The notes: generated by a model not told the origin, from the sequence alone. Positions 1 through 6,873 are shown, counted from the first letter of the stretch. The stretch is 7,678 nucleotides of DNA from Betaproteobacteria bacterium (GCA_005888955.1 VBCS01000185.1:1-7678); one strand, 5' to 3'. A program made the numbers and translations.

Positions 1-976
1 ATGCCAGCCGATACGCGGGCTGTCCATTGGCGTCGATGGTCACGCCGACCAGCCGCCCGGGAAGGCTGCGCTTGAACTCGTCGCGCGTCGCAAAAAATGC
101 CGCGTGCGGCCCCCCGAATCCCATCGGCACGCCGAAGCGCTGGCTTGAGCCGACGACGACGTCCGCACCCCATTCGCCCGGCGCGGCGAGCAGGGTGAGC
201 GCAAGGGGATCGGCGGCGACGAGGACGAGCGCGCCCTTGGCGTGCAACGCGTCGGCCAGGGCGCGATAGTCGCGCACGTCGCCGTTGACGCCCGGATATT
301 GGAGCAGCGCGGCAAAGCAATCCGCCTCCGCGGCCGCCGCGGCCGGCCCGACGACCACGTTGAGGCCGAGCGGCAGCGCGCGCGTGCGCATGACGTCGAT
401 CGTCTGCGGCAAGACATCGTCCGCGACCCAGATCGCGTTGCTGGTACTCTTGCCGACCCGACGCGCCAGCGTCATCGCTTCCGCCGCGGCGGTCGCCTCG
501 TCGAGCATCGACGCGTTGGCGATGGCCAACCCGGTGAGGTCGCACACCATCGTCTGGAAATTGACGAGCGCCTCGAGCCGGCCTTGCGATATCTCCGGCT
601 GGTAGGGCGTGTACGCGGTATACCAGGCGGGATTCTCGAGCACGTTGCGCAGGATCACTCCCGGCGTCAGCGTGCCGTAATAGCCTTGGCCGATATACGA
701 TTTCAGCACGCGGTTCTTGCGCGCCATTGCCTTCAATTCGTCGAGCGCCTCCTCTTCTCCTTTCGCGGCGGGCAGCGCCAGCGGCCCGCGCAGGCGGATC
801 GCGGGCGGTACGGCCGCGTCGATGAGTGCCGATCGAGACGCATAGCCGAGCATCTTGAGCATCTCTGCCTGCTCGGCATCGGTCGTGCCGATATGGCGGT
901 CGACTAAACCGCGATGCTGTTCCAGCTCGGCGAGTGCGCGGCGAGCGACCGCGGTCCGAGGCTTGTCCATTTTCAT
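1..976 (-). CDS. gcvP: Glycine dehydrogenase (decarboxylating), P-protein, N-terminal part
   Basis: P-protein is the PLP-dependent subunit of the glycine cleavage system. It decarboxylates glycine and passes the aminomethyl group to the lipoyl arm of H-protein. The window holds the first 325 codons; the gene runs off the left edge. Visible family landmarks are DRHIG (residues 26-30), SYIGQGYYGT (93-102), ENPAWYTAYTPYQPEISQGR (114-133), LDEATAAAEAM (158-168) and SQRFGVPMGFGGPHAAFFA (278-296). The SQGRLEAL wording fits the long single-chain P-protein (about 950 residues) better than the split GcvPA form, but the second half, with the PLP lysine, lies outside. ATG at 976 is preferred over the in-frame ATG at 970 because a GAGG overlapping the gcvH stop region lies at good distance from it. 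It follows gcvH by 10 bp and is the last gene of the gcvTHP operon visible here. Confidence 0.96.
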   Translation of the reverse strand, partial: MKMDKPRTAVARRALAELEQHRGLVDRHIGTTDAEQAEMLKMLGYASRSALIDAAVPPAIRLRGPLALPAAKGEEEALDELKAMARKNRVLKSYIGQGYYGTLTPGVILRNVLENPAWYTAYTPYQPEISQGRLEALVNFQTMVCDLTGLAIANASMLDEATAAAEAMTLARRVGKSTSNAIWVADDVLPQTIDVMRTRALPLGLNVVVGPAAAAAEADCFAALLQYPGVNGDVRDYRALADALHAKGALVLVAADPLALTLLAAPGEWGADVVVGSSQRFGVPMGFGGPHAAFFATRDEFKRSLPGRLVGVTIDANGQPAYRLA

Positions 977-986
977 CGGTGGGTCC

Positions 987-1370
987 TCATGCCTCACCGA
1001 TCACTTTGGTATAGGCGGCGGCGTCGAGGAGCTTGCCGACGTCGGCTGCACTTGCGGGCTTGAGCTTGTAGAGCCAATGCGTGTAGGCATCGGCGTTGAC
1101 TTTCTCCGGAGCGTCCACCACCTCGGTATTGGCGCCCGTTACTTCACCCGCCACCGGGGCATAGACGTCGGAGGCTGCCTTGACCGATTCGACAATGGCG
1201 ACAGCCTCGCCGGCCTTCACGGTCCGCCCGACCGCGGGCAGCTCGATGAACACAAGATCGCCCAGAGCTTCCTGCGCGTGATCGGTGATGCCGATGGTAA
1301 GCGTGCCGTCAGGCTCGGTGCGGATCCACTCGTGGCTGTCGGTGTATTTGAGATTCGCGGGAACGTTCAT
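987..1370 (-). CDS. gcvH: Glycine cleavage system H-protein (lipoyl carrier)
   Basis: H-protein carries a covalently bound lipoate that shuttles the aminomethyl group from P-protein to T-protein and is reoxidised by lipoamide dehydrogenase. The 127-residue product has the normal length. Family motifs are HEWIR (13-17), GITDHAQEALGD (27-38) and ESVKAASD (61-68), in which Lys64 is the lipoylation site. The C-terminal helix ends in LLDAAAYTKVIGEA. The stretch before the last strand reads AYTHWLYKLK, about one residue shorter than, and without, the PYxGGW form of the E. coli protein; such variants may be normal in this group. The start is supported by GGAGAG a few bases upstream (GGAGAGCCTCC-ATG). 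The gap to gcvT is 18 bp, so translation of the two is probably coupled within one mRNA. Confidence 0.97.
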   Translation of the reverse strand: MNVPANLKYTDSHEWIRTEPDGTLTIGITDHAQEALGDLVFIELPAVGRTVKAGEAVAIVESVKAASDVYAPVAGEVTGANTEVVDAPEKVNADAYTHWLYKLKPASAADVGKLLDAAAYTKVIGEA

Positions 1371-1388
1371 GGAGGCTCTCCGAGCGGA

Positions 1389-2474
1389 TTACGAAACGAG
1401 GGCTTTGCCGTGACGCACGAACGGCGGCTTGACGACGCGGGCATCGAGCTTTTTGTCGCGGACCTCCACCGCCACAGTATCGCCCGGCGCGACGCCGACG
1501 GGCACCCGGGCGAGCGCGATCGACTGCGCGAGGGTTGGCGAGAAAGTGCCGCTGGTGATCTCGCCGCCGCCGTTGGCAGTGAGCACTTGCTGGTGACTGC
1601 GCAGGACCCCGCCCCTGCCCTGCAACAGCAGGCCGACCTGTTGCAGTCTTATCGACGTGGCCGAGAGCGCCGCTTTGCCGACGAAATCGCGCGGGCTCGC
1701 CAGATCGACCGTCCAGGCGAGCCCCGACTCGAGCGGATTCTCGGCTTCGGTCATGTCCTGGCCGTAGAGATTCATGCCCGCTTCGAGCCGCAGCGTGTCG
1801 CGCGCCCCGAGTCCGCACGGTCGAACGCTGGCCGCGGTCAGCGCAGCCCACAACTCGGCTGCCCGCGCCACAGGCAGTGTGATCTCGAAACCGTCCTCGC
1901 CCGTATAGCCCGTCCGGGCGATGAAATACTCGCCGAACTCTACCGCTACGAACGGCTTGAGAGGCTCCGACGCCGCGCGGCTTTCCGGCAGCGCCTGCCA
2001 CACCTTGTCGCGGGCGTTGGGTCCCTGGACCGCGATCATCGCGAGGTCGCGCCGCGGCGTGAGCGCAAGCTCCGAGGCGCGCCCGGCAATCAAGGCGTTG
2101 AGCCAGGCGACGTCCTTGTCCGCCGTGGCCGCGTTAACCACGATGCGGAAAGCATCCTCGCGCAGAAAGTAGGCGATCAGATCGTCGAGGATCCCGCCGT
2201 CGGGCCGGAGCAGACACGAATAGAGCGCCTTGCCTCGCACCGCGAGCTTGTCCACGTTGTTGGCGAGCGCGTAGCGCAGGAAAGCGCGCGCTTCGTCGCC
2301 GGTAAGATCGACCGCGAGCATGTGCGAGACATCGAACATGCCGGCGTCGCGGCGCACCGCGTGGTGTTCTTCGATCTGCGAGCCATAGCTGACCGGCATC
2401 TCCCAGCCGCCGAAGTCGACCATCTTCGCACCGGCGGCGCGGTGCGCGGCGTTGAGCGGAGTCTGTCGGAGCAT
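1389..2474 (-). CDS. gcvT: Aminomethyltransferase, glycine cleavage T-protein
   Basis: T-protein releases ammonia from aminomethylated H-protein and transfers the one-carbon unit to tetrahydrofolate. The product has 361 residues, typical for GcvT. Landmarks are VDFGGWEMPVSYG (19-31), AGMFDVSHM (44-52), GGILDDLI (93-100, the conserved Asp pair near the folate/catalytic pocket), GYTGEDGFEI (189-198) and GLGARDTLRLEAGMNLYGQD (221-240), followed by the C-terminal barrel domain with SGTFSP (308-313). An in-frame ATG at 2513 would add 13 residues (MHGIALFCCPGEA), but that extension lies within the terminator hairpin and is not family-like. ATG 2474 has GGGAGA six bases upstream and gives the canonical LRQTPLNAAHR start. 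It is the first gene of the operon and sits directly behind the glycine riboswitch. Confidence 0.97.
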   Translation of the reverse strand: MLRQTPLNAAHRAAGAKMVDFGGWEMPVSYGSQIEEHHAVRRDAGMFDVSHMLAVDLTGDEARAFLRYALANNVDKLAVRGKALYSCLLRPDGGILDDLIAYFLREDAFRIVVNAATADKDVAWLNALIAGRASELALTPRRDLAMIAVQGPNARDKVWQALPESRAASEPLKPFVAVEFGEYFIARTGYTGEDGFEITLPVARAAELWAALTAASVRPCGLGARDTLRLEAGMNLYGQDMTEAENPLESGLAWTVDLASPRDFVGKAALSATSIRLQQVGLLLQGRGGVLRSHQQVLTANGGGEITSGTFSPTLAQSIALARVPVGVAPGDTVAVEVRDKKLDARVVKPPFVRHGKALVS

Positions 2475-2491
2475 GGCTTCTCCCGGACAAC

Positions 2492-2526
2492 AAAAAAGGG
2501 CGATACCGTGCATGCCGGTTTCGCCC
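2492..2526 (-). terminator. Intrinsic terminator in the gcvT leader (riboswitch expression platform)
   Basis: On the minus strand GGGCGAAACCG pairs with CGGTATCGCCC (11 positions, one A-A mismatch) around a 7-nt GCATGCA loop and is followed at once by six T. The T run ends about 17 nt before the gcvT start codon. Its 5' arm begins at the 3' end of the P1 helix of the second glycine aptamer, so the two structures share or abut bases at 2524-2527. That is the arrangement expected of a glycine ON switch acting by antitermination. The mechanism is inferred; the hairpin and T run are seen directly. Confidence 0.85.
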
Positions 2527-2717
2527 CGTCTGTCCTTTTACCTGAGAGATTGCGGCGCCGAACAAAAGCGGCGCCGGATGCCCCTTCGGTGGGCCGCCAG
2601 ATTGGTTGCTGCGCCCGCGCAGTCCTGGGTGCCTGAGCGATTGCGGGAGTTACGCCTTCGGCGGCGGGCGCCAGCGTACATCGCTGGAAACCGCGCTCTC
2701 CTGTACGGGAGCAGCAA
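2524..2717 (-). promoter_or_regulatory. Glycine riboswitch, tandem type, second aptamer apparently truncated
   Basis: This is the leader of gcvT on the minus strand. Aptamer 1 (about 2614-2709) looks complete. P1 is CCCGTACAG with CTGCGCGGG, followed by GGAGAGCG, a hairpin CCAGCG/CGCTGG, then CGCCGAAGGCGTAA and CGCTCAGGCACCCAGGAC. Aptamer 2 (about 2524-2606) keeps the 3' core: CACCGAAGGGGCA, a hairpin of two CGGCGCCG arms around an 8-nt loop, then CTCTCAGGTAAAAGGACAGA. Between its P1 5' strand (ATCTG) and CACCGAAGG only GCGGCC is present, so the GAGAG strand of P2 and the P3a arm are missing. A 7-nt leader segment TTGCTGC (2711-2717) is perfectly complementary to GCAGCAA in the linker between the aptamers (2606-2612), like the leader-linker helix known for this class. 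The placement before gcvTHP settles the identity. Confidence 0.93.
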
Positions 2718-2745
2718 GGTTACCGGCGGTGATCCGGCTTGTCAA
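2717..2745 (-). promoter_or_regulatory. Candidate sigma-70 promoter for the gcvTHP operon
   Basis: A perfect TTGACA (-35, 2740-2745) is followed by a 17-bp spacer and TAACCT (2717-2722), a poor -10 (3 of 6 consensus bases). Transcription would start near 2710, at the first base pairs of riboswitch aptamer 1. Against this exact placement, the leader half of the leader-linker helix (2711-2717) would then not be transcribed. The real -10 may therefore differ, or the helix may not form. TAGAGT at 2747-2752 is an alternative -10 but lacks a recognisable -35. Confidence 0.4.
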
Positions 2746-2764
2746 AACTCTAGATGACGTACTC

Positions 2765-2802
2765 GGGCGGTAAGCCGCGCTGGTTCGCGCGGCTCACCGC
2801 CC
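2765..2802 (-). terminator. Hairpin terminator after the cytochrome c gene
   Basis: A 16-bp inverted repeat (2765-2780 and 2787-2802) with a 6-nt loop starts 12 bp after the cytochrome c stop codon. The single non-complementary position is a G-U wobble in minus-strand RNA but an A-C mismatch in plus-strand RNA, which favours function on the minus strand. No T tract follows directly; the first T-rich bases come about 17 nt later. It may act as a weak terminator or as a 3'-end stabiliser separating this gene from the gcv promoter. Confidence 0.6.
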
Positions 2803-2814
2803 GCACTTGGCGAT

Positions 2815-3141
2815 CTACTTCTTCAGCGACAGGATCCAGGCGACGAGATTCTTGATGTCCGCGTCGGAGACTTGCGCGTTTGGCGGCATCGGAATTTGAC
2901 CCCAGACCCCGACACCGCCCTTCTTGACCTTGTCGGCGAGTTTTGCCGCCGCGGAGGCATCGCCCTTGTACTTCGCCGCAACTTCCTGGTACGCGGGTCC
3001 GATGACTTTCTTGTCGATGGCGTGACAGGCCGCGCAGCCATCCTTTTTCATCAGCTCCTCGGCAGCCTTGTTGTCGAGCGCGGCGTTGGCGCCGCCCGCG
3101 ACGAAAAGAGCGGCGGCGAGCAGCATGCCGTAGCGCTTCAT
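2815..3141 (-). CDS. Periplasmic class I cytochrome c (c-552/c-551 type)
   Basis: The product is a small monohaem cytochrome c of 108 residues, an electron shuttle between respiratory complexes and terminal reductases or oxidases in the periplasm. Residues 1-20 form a Sec signal peptide (MKRYG, a hydrophobic LLAAALFVAGG core, cleavage after ANA). The mature part has the haem-binding motif C36-A-A-C39-H40, the KKVIGPAYQEVAAKY helix-loop typical of this group, and IPMPPN in which Met85 is the likely sixth haem ligand. The tail VSDADIKNLVAWILSL is the usual C-terminal helix. The general pattern, including GVWGQIPMPPN, resembles Nitrosomonas cytochrome c-552. ATG 3141 was chosen over ATG 3216 because it begins the signal peptide and has GGAG eight bases upstream. 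The gene stands alone: 96 bp from the yyaL-like gene upstream, in which I see no clear promoter, and a hairpin downstream. Confidence 0.95.
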   Translation of the reverse strand: MKRYGMLLAAALFVAGGANAALDNKAAEELMKKDGCAACHAIDKKVIGPAYQEVAAKYKGDASAAAKLADKVKKGGVGVWGQIPMPPNAQVSDADIKNLVAWILSLKK

Positions 3142-3237
3142 CGTTATCTCCGGTGCTAAGACGATGGGGGAAAAAACGCCCGCAATGTTACCGGAAGCAT
3201 CGTCGCCACGCCACAACGGTGGCAGGCGAAAGATCGA

Positions 3238-5151
3238 TCAGGCCTCGCCGGCGAGCCCTCGCTCGAGCGCTTCGAGCGCGTGGATCGGCGGCAAGCACGA
3301 CGTGCCCGTGCACACCCATGCTGTGGCCGCAGCTTCGCCGTCTTGATGCGGGCGTGCCAGGGCGCCAGTGAGCGCTCCCGCGCGGGAGAGGTCGAGCGTA
3401 CGCACCTTCGTCGGTGGACTCGTCCATTCTTCGAGGGCGATCAGCAGCGACGCAACACCGGAAGGCCGCTCTCCGAGCTCGCCGGCAAACGCGCGCAGCG
3501 TGCGCTCCGCGGCGTCGAGGTAACGCGCCTCGCCCAGCCAGTGGCCGAGCGTGAGGAGCGCCTGCGCAGCGATACCGTTGCCCGCAGGCGTCGCATTGTC
3601 GTGCGCCGGCTTGGGCCGATGGATCAACGCCTCGTGGTCGTGGCTGGTGAAAAAGAGGCCGCCGCTCGCCGCATCCTCGAACCGCTCGAGCAAGGCGTCG
3701 GCGATTTCGATCGCCCAGGACAGATCCTGCGTCCGGAACGACGTCTGCAGGAGCTCGAGCAATGCGGCGAGCAGATAGGCATGATCGTCGAGATAGGCAT
3801 TCAAGTGCGACCGGCCGTCCTTGTAGGTGGCGAGGAGCCTCGCGTCGCGCCAGAGTGAGCCGCGCAGGAAATCGGCCGCGCGCTGGGCCGCGGCCAGCCA
3901 TTCCGCCTCGTCGAACACGCGTGCCGCGCGGGCAAGCGCGCCAATCATCAGCGCGTTCCAGGAGGTGAGGACCTTGTCGTCGCGCCCCGGGTGGACGCGC
4001 TGTTCGCGCGCGGCGAAGAGCTTCGCGCGCGCGAGCTCCAGCCGCGTTTCGGCAGCCTCCAATGCAATTCCGAGCTCGCGCGCCACGTCGGCCAGCGGCA
4101 CGCCGACGCGCAAGTGCCACGTCGCGTGCTCGAAATTGGGGACGGCATCCGGAGTCCAGACGTAGAACTTGCCTTCCTCGTGCTCGCTGTCGGCGTCGAG
4201 GCTGGAGTAAAAAGCGCCCTCGGGCGCGCGCATGTCGCGCAATGTCCAGGCGACAATGCCGCGCGCGGCACGCGCGAACGCTGCCTCCCCGGTCGCTCGC
4301 CAGGCGTCGGCGTACACCGCGAGCAGCGCGGCATTGTCGTAGAGCATCTTCTCGAAATGCGGAATCGTCCATTCGGCGTCGACGCTGTATCTGCAGAAGC
4401 CGCCGCCGAGCTGGTCGTGGATACCGCCCTCGGCCATGCGCGCGAGCGTAACCGTGGCGATCTCGAGTGCGCTCTTGTCGCCGCGCGAGGCGTAGCGACG
4501 CAGGCAGAACTCGAGCTCGAACGGATGCGGAAATTTCGGCGCGCCGCCAAAGCCTCCGTAGACGCGGTCGAACGAGCGCATGAGGGCGGCGAAGGCAAGC
4601 TTGGGCGCATCGACAGGCAATGCAGCGCGCGCGTCCTGCGCATCCGGGTTGGTAAGCGCTAACGCGGCCTTGAGCCTTGCGTTCTGCTCGGCAATCGCCG
4701 GGCCCTGTTGGCGATAAGCGGCGGCGATCCGCGGTAGAAGATCGGCAAAGCCGGCCAGGCCGTAGCGCGAGGCCTTCGGAAAATACGTTCCGCCGAAGAA
4801 GGGCGCCTGGTCCGGCGTGAGAAACATCGTCAACGGCCAGCCGCCACTCCTCTGCGTGAGCATCGCGTGCGCCGTCTGGTAGATCTGATCGAGGTCGGGC
4901 CGTTCCTCGCGGTCGACCTTGATGTTGACGAACAGGTCGTTCATCAGCGCGGCGACGCCCTCGTCCTCGAAGGACTCGTGCGCCATCACGTGGCACCAGT
5001 GACAGGCGGAATAGCCGATCGAAAGCAGAATCGGCTTGTCCTCGGCCTTCGCGCGGGCGAGCGCCTCTTCGCCCCAGGGGTACCAGTCGACCGGATTGCC
5101 CGCGTGCTGGAGAAGGTACGGGCTCGTCTCCCCTGCGAGTCGATTCGGCAT
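3238..5151 (-). CDS. YyaL/SSP411 family protein: thioredoxin-like (DUF255) domain plus alpha/alpha barrel
   Basis: This is a conserved two-domain protein of unknown physiological role (annotated as thioredoxin domain-containing protein, YyaL or spermatogenesis-associated 20). The N-terminal thioredoxin-like fold opens with ETSPYLLQHAGNPVDWYPWG (8-27) and has the active-site motif C50-H-W-C53 followed by HVMAHESF, then KVDREERPDLDQIY (78-91) and GGWPLTMFLTPD (103-114). The remainder resembles the six-hairpin/N-acylglucosamine 2-epimerase barrel, with GGFGGAPKFPHP (199-210), HDQLGGGF (245-252), HFEKMLYDNA (265-274), GRDDKVLTSWNALM (389-402) and HDNATPAGNG (517-526). It ends with Cys614 and Cys619 before LPPI. 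It has 637 residues, shorter than the usual 660-690; TPDAV (333-337) runs straight into PNFE, where I expect about 25 more residues. ATG 5151 begins the family N-terminus; GGAGG lies 11 bases upstream. The in-frame ATG at 5202 would add 17 non-conserved residues overlapping the upstream gene. It follows that gene by 25 bp. Confidence 0.9.
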   Translation of the reverse strand: MPNRLAGETSPYLLQHAGNPVDWYPWGEEALARAKAEDKPILLSIGYSACHWCHVMAHESFEDEGVAALMNDLFVNIKVDREERPDLDQIYQTAHAMLTQRSGGWPLTMFLTPDQAPFFGGTYFPKASRYGLAGFADLLPRIAAAYRQQGPAIAEQNARLKAALALTNPDAQDARAALPVDAPKLAFAALMRSFDRVYGGFGGAPKFPHPFELEFCLRRYASRGDKSALEIATVTLARMAEGGIHDQLGGGFCRYSVDAEWTIPHFEKMLYDNAALLAVYADAWRATGEAAFARAARGIVAWTLRDMRAPEGAFYSSLDADSEHEEGKFYVWTPDAVPNFEHATWHLRVGVPLADVARELGIALEAAETRLELARAKLFAAREQRVHPGRDDKVLTSWNALMIGALARAARVFDEAEWLAAAQRAADFLRGSLWRDARLLATYKDGRSHLNAYLDDHAYLLAALLELLQTSFRTQDLSWAIEIADALLERFEDAASGGLFFTSHDHEALIHRPKPAHDNATPAGNGIAAQALLTLGHWLGEARYLDAAERTLRAFAGELGERPSGVASLLIALEEWTSPPTKVRTLDLSRAGALTGALARPHQDGEAAATAWVCTGTSCLPPIHALEALERGLAGEA

Positions 5152-5176
5152 CGGCGTCACCGCCTCCGCGGTATGG

Positions 5177-6784
5177 CTACGCGGGCGATTCCTCGAAGGC
5201 AACGCGCTCGAAATCCGCTCCGCGCTGAACGAGACGCGTCAGGCGAAAGCGTCGCTCGGGGCCCGAGTCGAACGACCGCAGGATGCGGCCCGGATTGAAC
5301 GTCCGCGGCGGCGTGATTATCGACGCCTTCTCGTCGGTCGTGGTTCCGAGAAGGACGACGGGAACCGGCGGATCCTCCGACAGCATCGTCGTGAGTGCGC
5401 GCACGCCCAGCGCGGTCGGCGAGCCGGACCACAGCTTGAGTGTCACGGAGAGTTCTCCATGGCTGTCCAGCGCCACCCGCCTCACATAGCCGCAGCGCAC
5501 GCGCTCGTCGTCACGGACGATGACGAGCTGTTCCAGATGCCATCGATGCTGCGCGGCGCCGATGCGGCGGACGTTCGCCTCGTCCCAATCATAGATTCCC
5601 TGCCAATGTTCCCATGCCCAGCTCTTCTCTGCCTCGTCCTTGTTGCGGTCGTAGTCGGTCAGGGCTCCGAGTGTGGCCAGATGCTGCGTGCCGTGGTAGG
5701 ACAGCCTGCCCAAAGGGTCCTGGCGGTTGAACGTGCGTCCCGCGACGCGGAAATAGGCGGCGCCGAGACCGCCGACGCACAAATCCAAGCTCGTCTGCGT
5801 TTCGTTGCCCGTCTTTTTCGGCGGCGCGTACCAGCGCGAGTCGAGATGCGAAAGAAGCGCCGCGGACGCTTCGACGGAGACCTCGTGACCGAGTTGCAGC
5901 TCGGCCGGATTGGCCCCGCTGGCGAGCCGCTTCAACCGTCCCCGGACGCTGGTTGCGAGCTTGGCCGGATAACCGAACCGCGTGGCTTCGCTCGTGTGGC
6001 GCGGCGCGACCGCAACCAGCGAAGCTCCAGCCGGTGCATCGAGGTCGATGACGATCACCGGGACCTCGGTCTCGCGTTGCTGCGCATACGGGAAGACCTT
6101 GCGCGCCCACATCGCGAGCCAGCGGTCGGTCAACTCGATCTGCCGCACCGTCATTGCACAGGGATCGGCCAGATTCAACAGCAACGCGTGCGAATAGGTC
6201 GAGTAGCACGAGACGCCCACCGCGTTGGGCATCAGCTCGTCGGACACCGCGCTGACCGAGCATTCCAGGATCTCGGCGAGGCGATAATACGCGTGCAATT
6301 CCTGCCATACATTGGCCGCTGGCACACGCCGCGCCAAGCCGTAGACCAAGATCAGTTGCTTGCCGACCCACAGGCCACGCTGCAGGACTTTGGCTTTGAC
6401 GCCCTGCAGCTCCGGATCGCCCTCGAGCAACGGCTTCAGACACGCCGAATACTGGTTCCAGAGTGCCTGCCAGAGCGCGAGCCCCTGCTCGGCGGCGTCG
6501 TGTTCGCGATCGGTCGCCGGATGCGGCTTGCCGGCGTAGCGGCGGGCAAGCTCGGTATGCAGGTAGGCAACCGGCTCACGGAACACCTCGGCGATGCGCG
6601 CACGTTCTCGCGGCGTGAAGTCGGCCTCTGTCATCCGCTTCAACTGATCGCGAATCGCGTCGTAATGCTTGGGGATGTTCGACAGCGGCAGCGCCCGCAA
6701 CCAGCGTGCGCAACCGTCGGCGTCGGCGAACGCCAGCGCCGTCGGCTCGGTGCCGGTTTGCGTGAGCGTGAACTCGTTGGTCAC
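5177..6784 (-). CDS. Conserved hypothetical protein with a PilZ-like C-terminal region
   Basis: The product has 535 residues, no signal peptide and no obvious membrane segment, so it is probably cytoplasmic. Residues 1-310 look mainly helical (for example 36-85 and 130-180). Residues about 395-530 look like a beta-barrel: WQGIYDWDEANVRRIGAA, then LEQLVIVRDDERVRCGYVRR (418-437), GELSVTLKLWSG and a final strand RRFRLTRLVQRGADFERVAF (511-530). From memory this layout matches large betaproteobacterial proteins annotated as PilZ domain-containing. However, the canonical c-di-GMP motifs (RxxxR and D/NxSxxG) are not clearly present, so ligand binding is uncertain. The start is GTG at 6784, with GGAGA about five bases upstream; no ATG start fits as well. 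It precedes the YyaL-like gene by 25 bp and is likely co-transcribed with it. That the gene is real is nearly certain; the domain call is tentative. Confidence 0.75.
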   Translation of the reverse strand: MTNEFTLTQTGTEPTALAFADADGCARWLRALPLSNIPKHYDAIRDQLKRMTEADFTPRERARIAEVFREPVAYLHTELARRYAGKPHPATDREHDAAEQGLALWQALWNQYSACLKPLLEGDPELQGVKAKVLQRGLWVGKQLILVYGLARRVPAANVWQELHAYYRLAEILECSVSAVSDELMPNAVGVSCYSTYSHALLLNLADPCAMTVRQIELTDRWLAMWARKVFPYAQQRETEVPVIVIDLDAPAGASLVAVAPRHTSEATRFGYPAKLATSVRGRLKRLASGANPAELQLGHEVSVEASAALLSHLDSRWYAPPKKTGNETQTSLDLCVGGLGAAYFRVAGRTFNRQDPLGRLSYHGTQHLATLGALTDYDRNKDEAEKSWAWEHWQGIYDWDEANVRRIGAAQHRWHLEQLVIVRDDERVRCGYVRRVALDSHGELSVTLKLWSGSPTALGVRALTTMLSEDPPVPVVLLGTTTDEKASIITPPRTFNPGRILRSFDSGPERRFRLTRLVQRGADFERVAFEESPA

Positions 6785-6795
6785 CGTTTCTCCGT

Positions 6796-6814
6796 GCGCC
6801 GGAGATCCCGGCGC
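6796..6814 (-). other. Stem-loop just upstream of the ribosome binding site of the PilZ-like gene
   Basis: GCGCCGG and CCGGCGC form a perfect 7-bp stem around a GATCT loop. It ends two bases before the GGAGA ribosome binding site of the GTG-started gene at 6784. It leaves the site single-stranded, so it may protect or present the site rather than hide it. Such stems arise easily at this GC content. Confidence 0.3.
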
Positions 6815-6864
6815 GCCCCGGGGTCAAGGGCTTCTCGCGAGCCGTGCCTCGGGTTTCCTGCGCT

Positions 6865-6873
6865 CTTATAGCA
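6865..6873 (-). promoter_or_regulatory. Candidate extended -10 promoter for the PilZ-like/yyaL operon
   Basis: TGC-TATAAG on the minus strand matches an extended -10 (TGnTATAAT, one mismatch) in an otherwise very GC-rich 226-bp intergenic region (6785-7010). The base at the -35 position (GCCGTC, 17-bp spacer) is weak, which is common with extended -10 promoters. Predicted transcription starts near 6858, giving a 5' leader of about 75 nt that contains the stem-loop at 6796-6814. No comparable promoter was recognised for the plus-strand ORF at 7011. Confidence 0.4.

Noticed and set aside
2553..2576. Paired CGGCGCCG octamers as a possible operator or repeat
   Set aside because: They are the two arms of the P3-type hairpin of riboswitch aptamer 2, so RNA structure explains them.
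855..2636. Open plus-strand frame of 593 codons
   Set aside because: It lies antisense to gcvT, gcvH and the riboswitch, all firmly identified. Its Arg/His/Asp-rich composition is typical of mirror frames in high-GC DNA, and no family motif is visible.
3210..3223. Small hairpin (GCCAC/GTGGC, 4-nt loop) just after the YyaL-like stop
   Set aside because: A 5-bp stem without a T run is too weak to call a terminator.
3142..3237. Promoter for the cytochrome c gene
   Set aside because: Apart from a T6 run and the GGAG ribosome binding site, no -35/-10 pair with acceptable spacing was found; transcription may come from upstream.
3188..4996. Alternative minus-strand frame of 602 codons
   Set aside because: It overlaps the YyaL-like gene in another frame and is extremely Arg/Ala-rich with no motif; the 3238-5151 frame carries all family motifs.
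5036..6871. Open plus-strand frame of 611 codons
   Set aside because: It is antisense to the PilZ-like gene and the start of the YyaL-like gene, Arg-rich and without recognisable domains; the minus-strand frame has a good ribosome binding site and protein-like composition.
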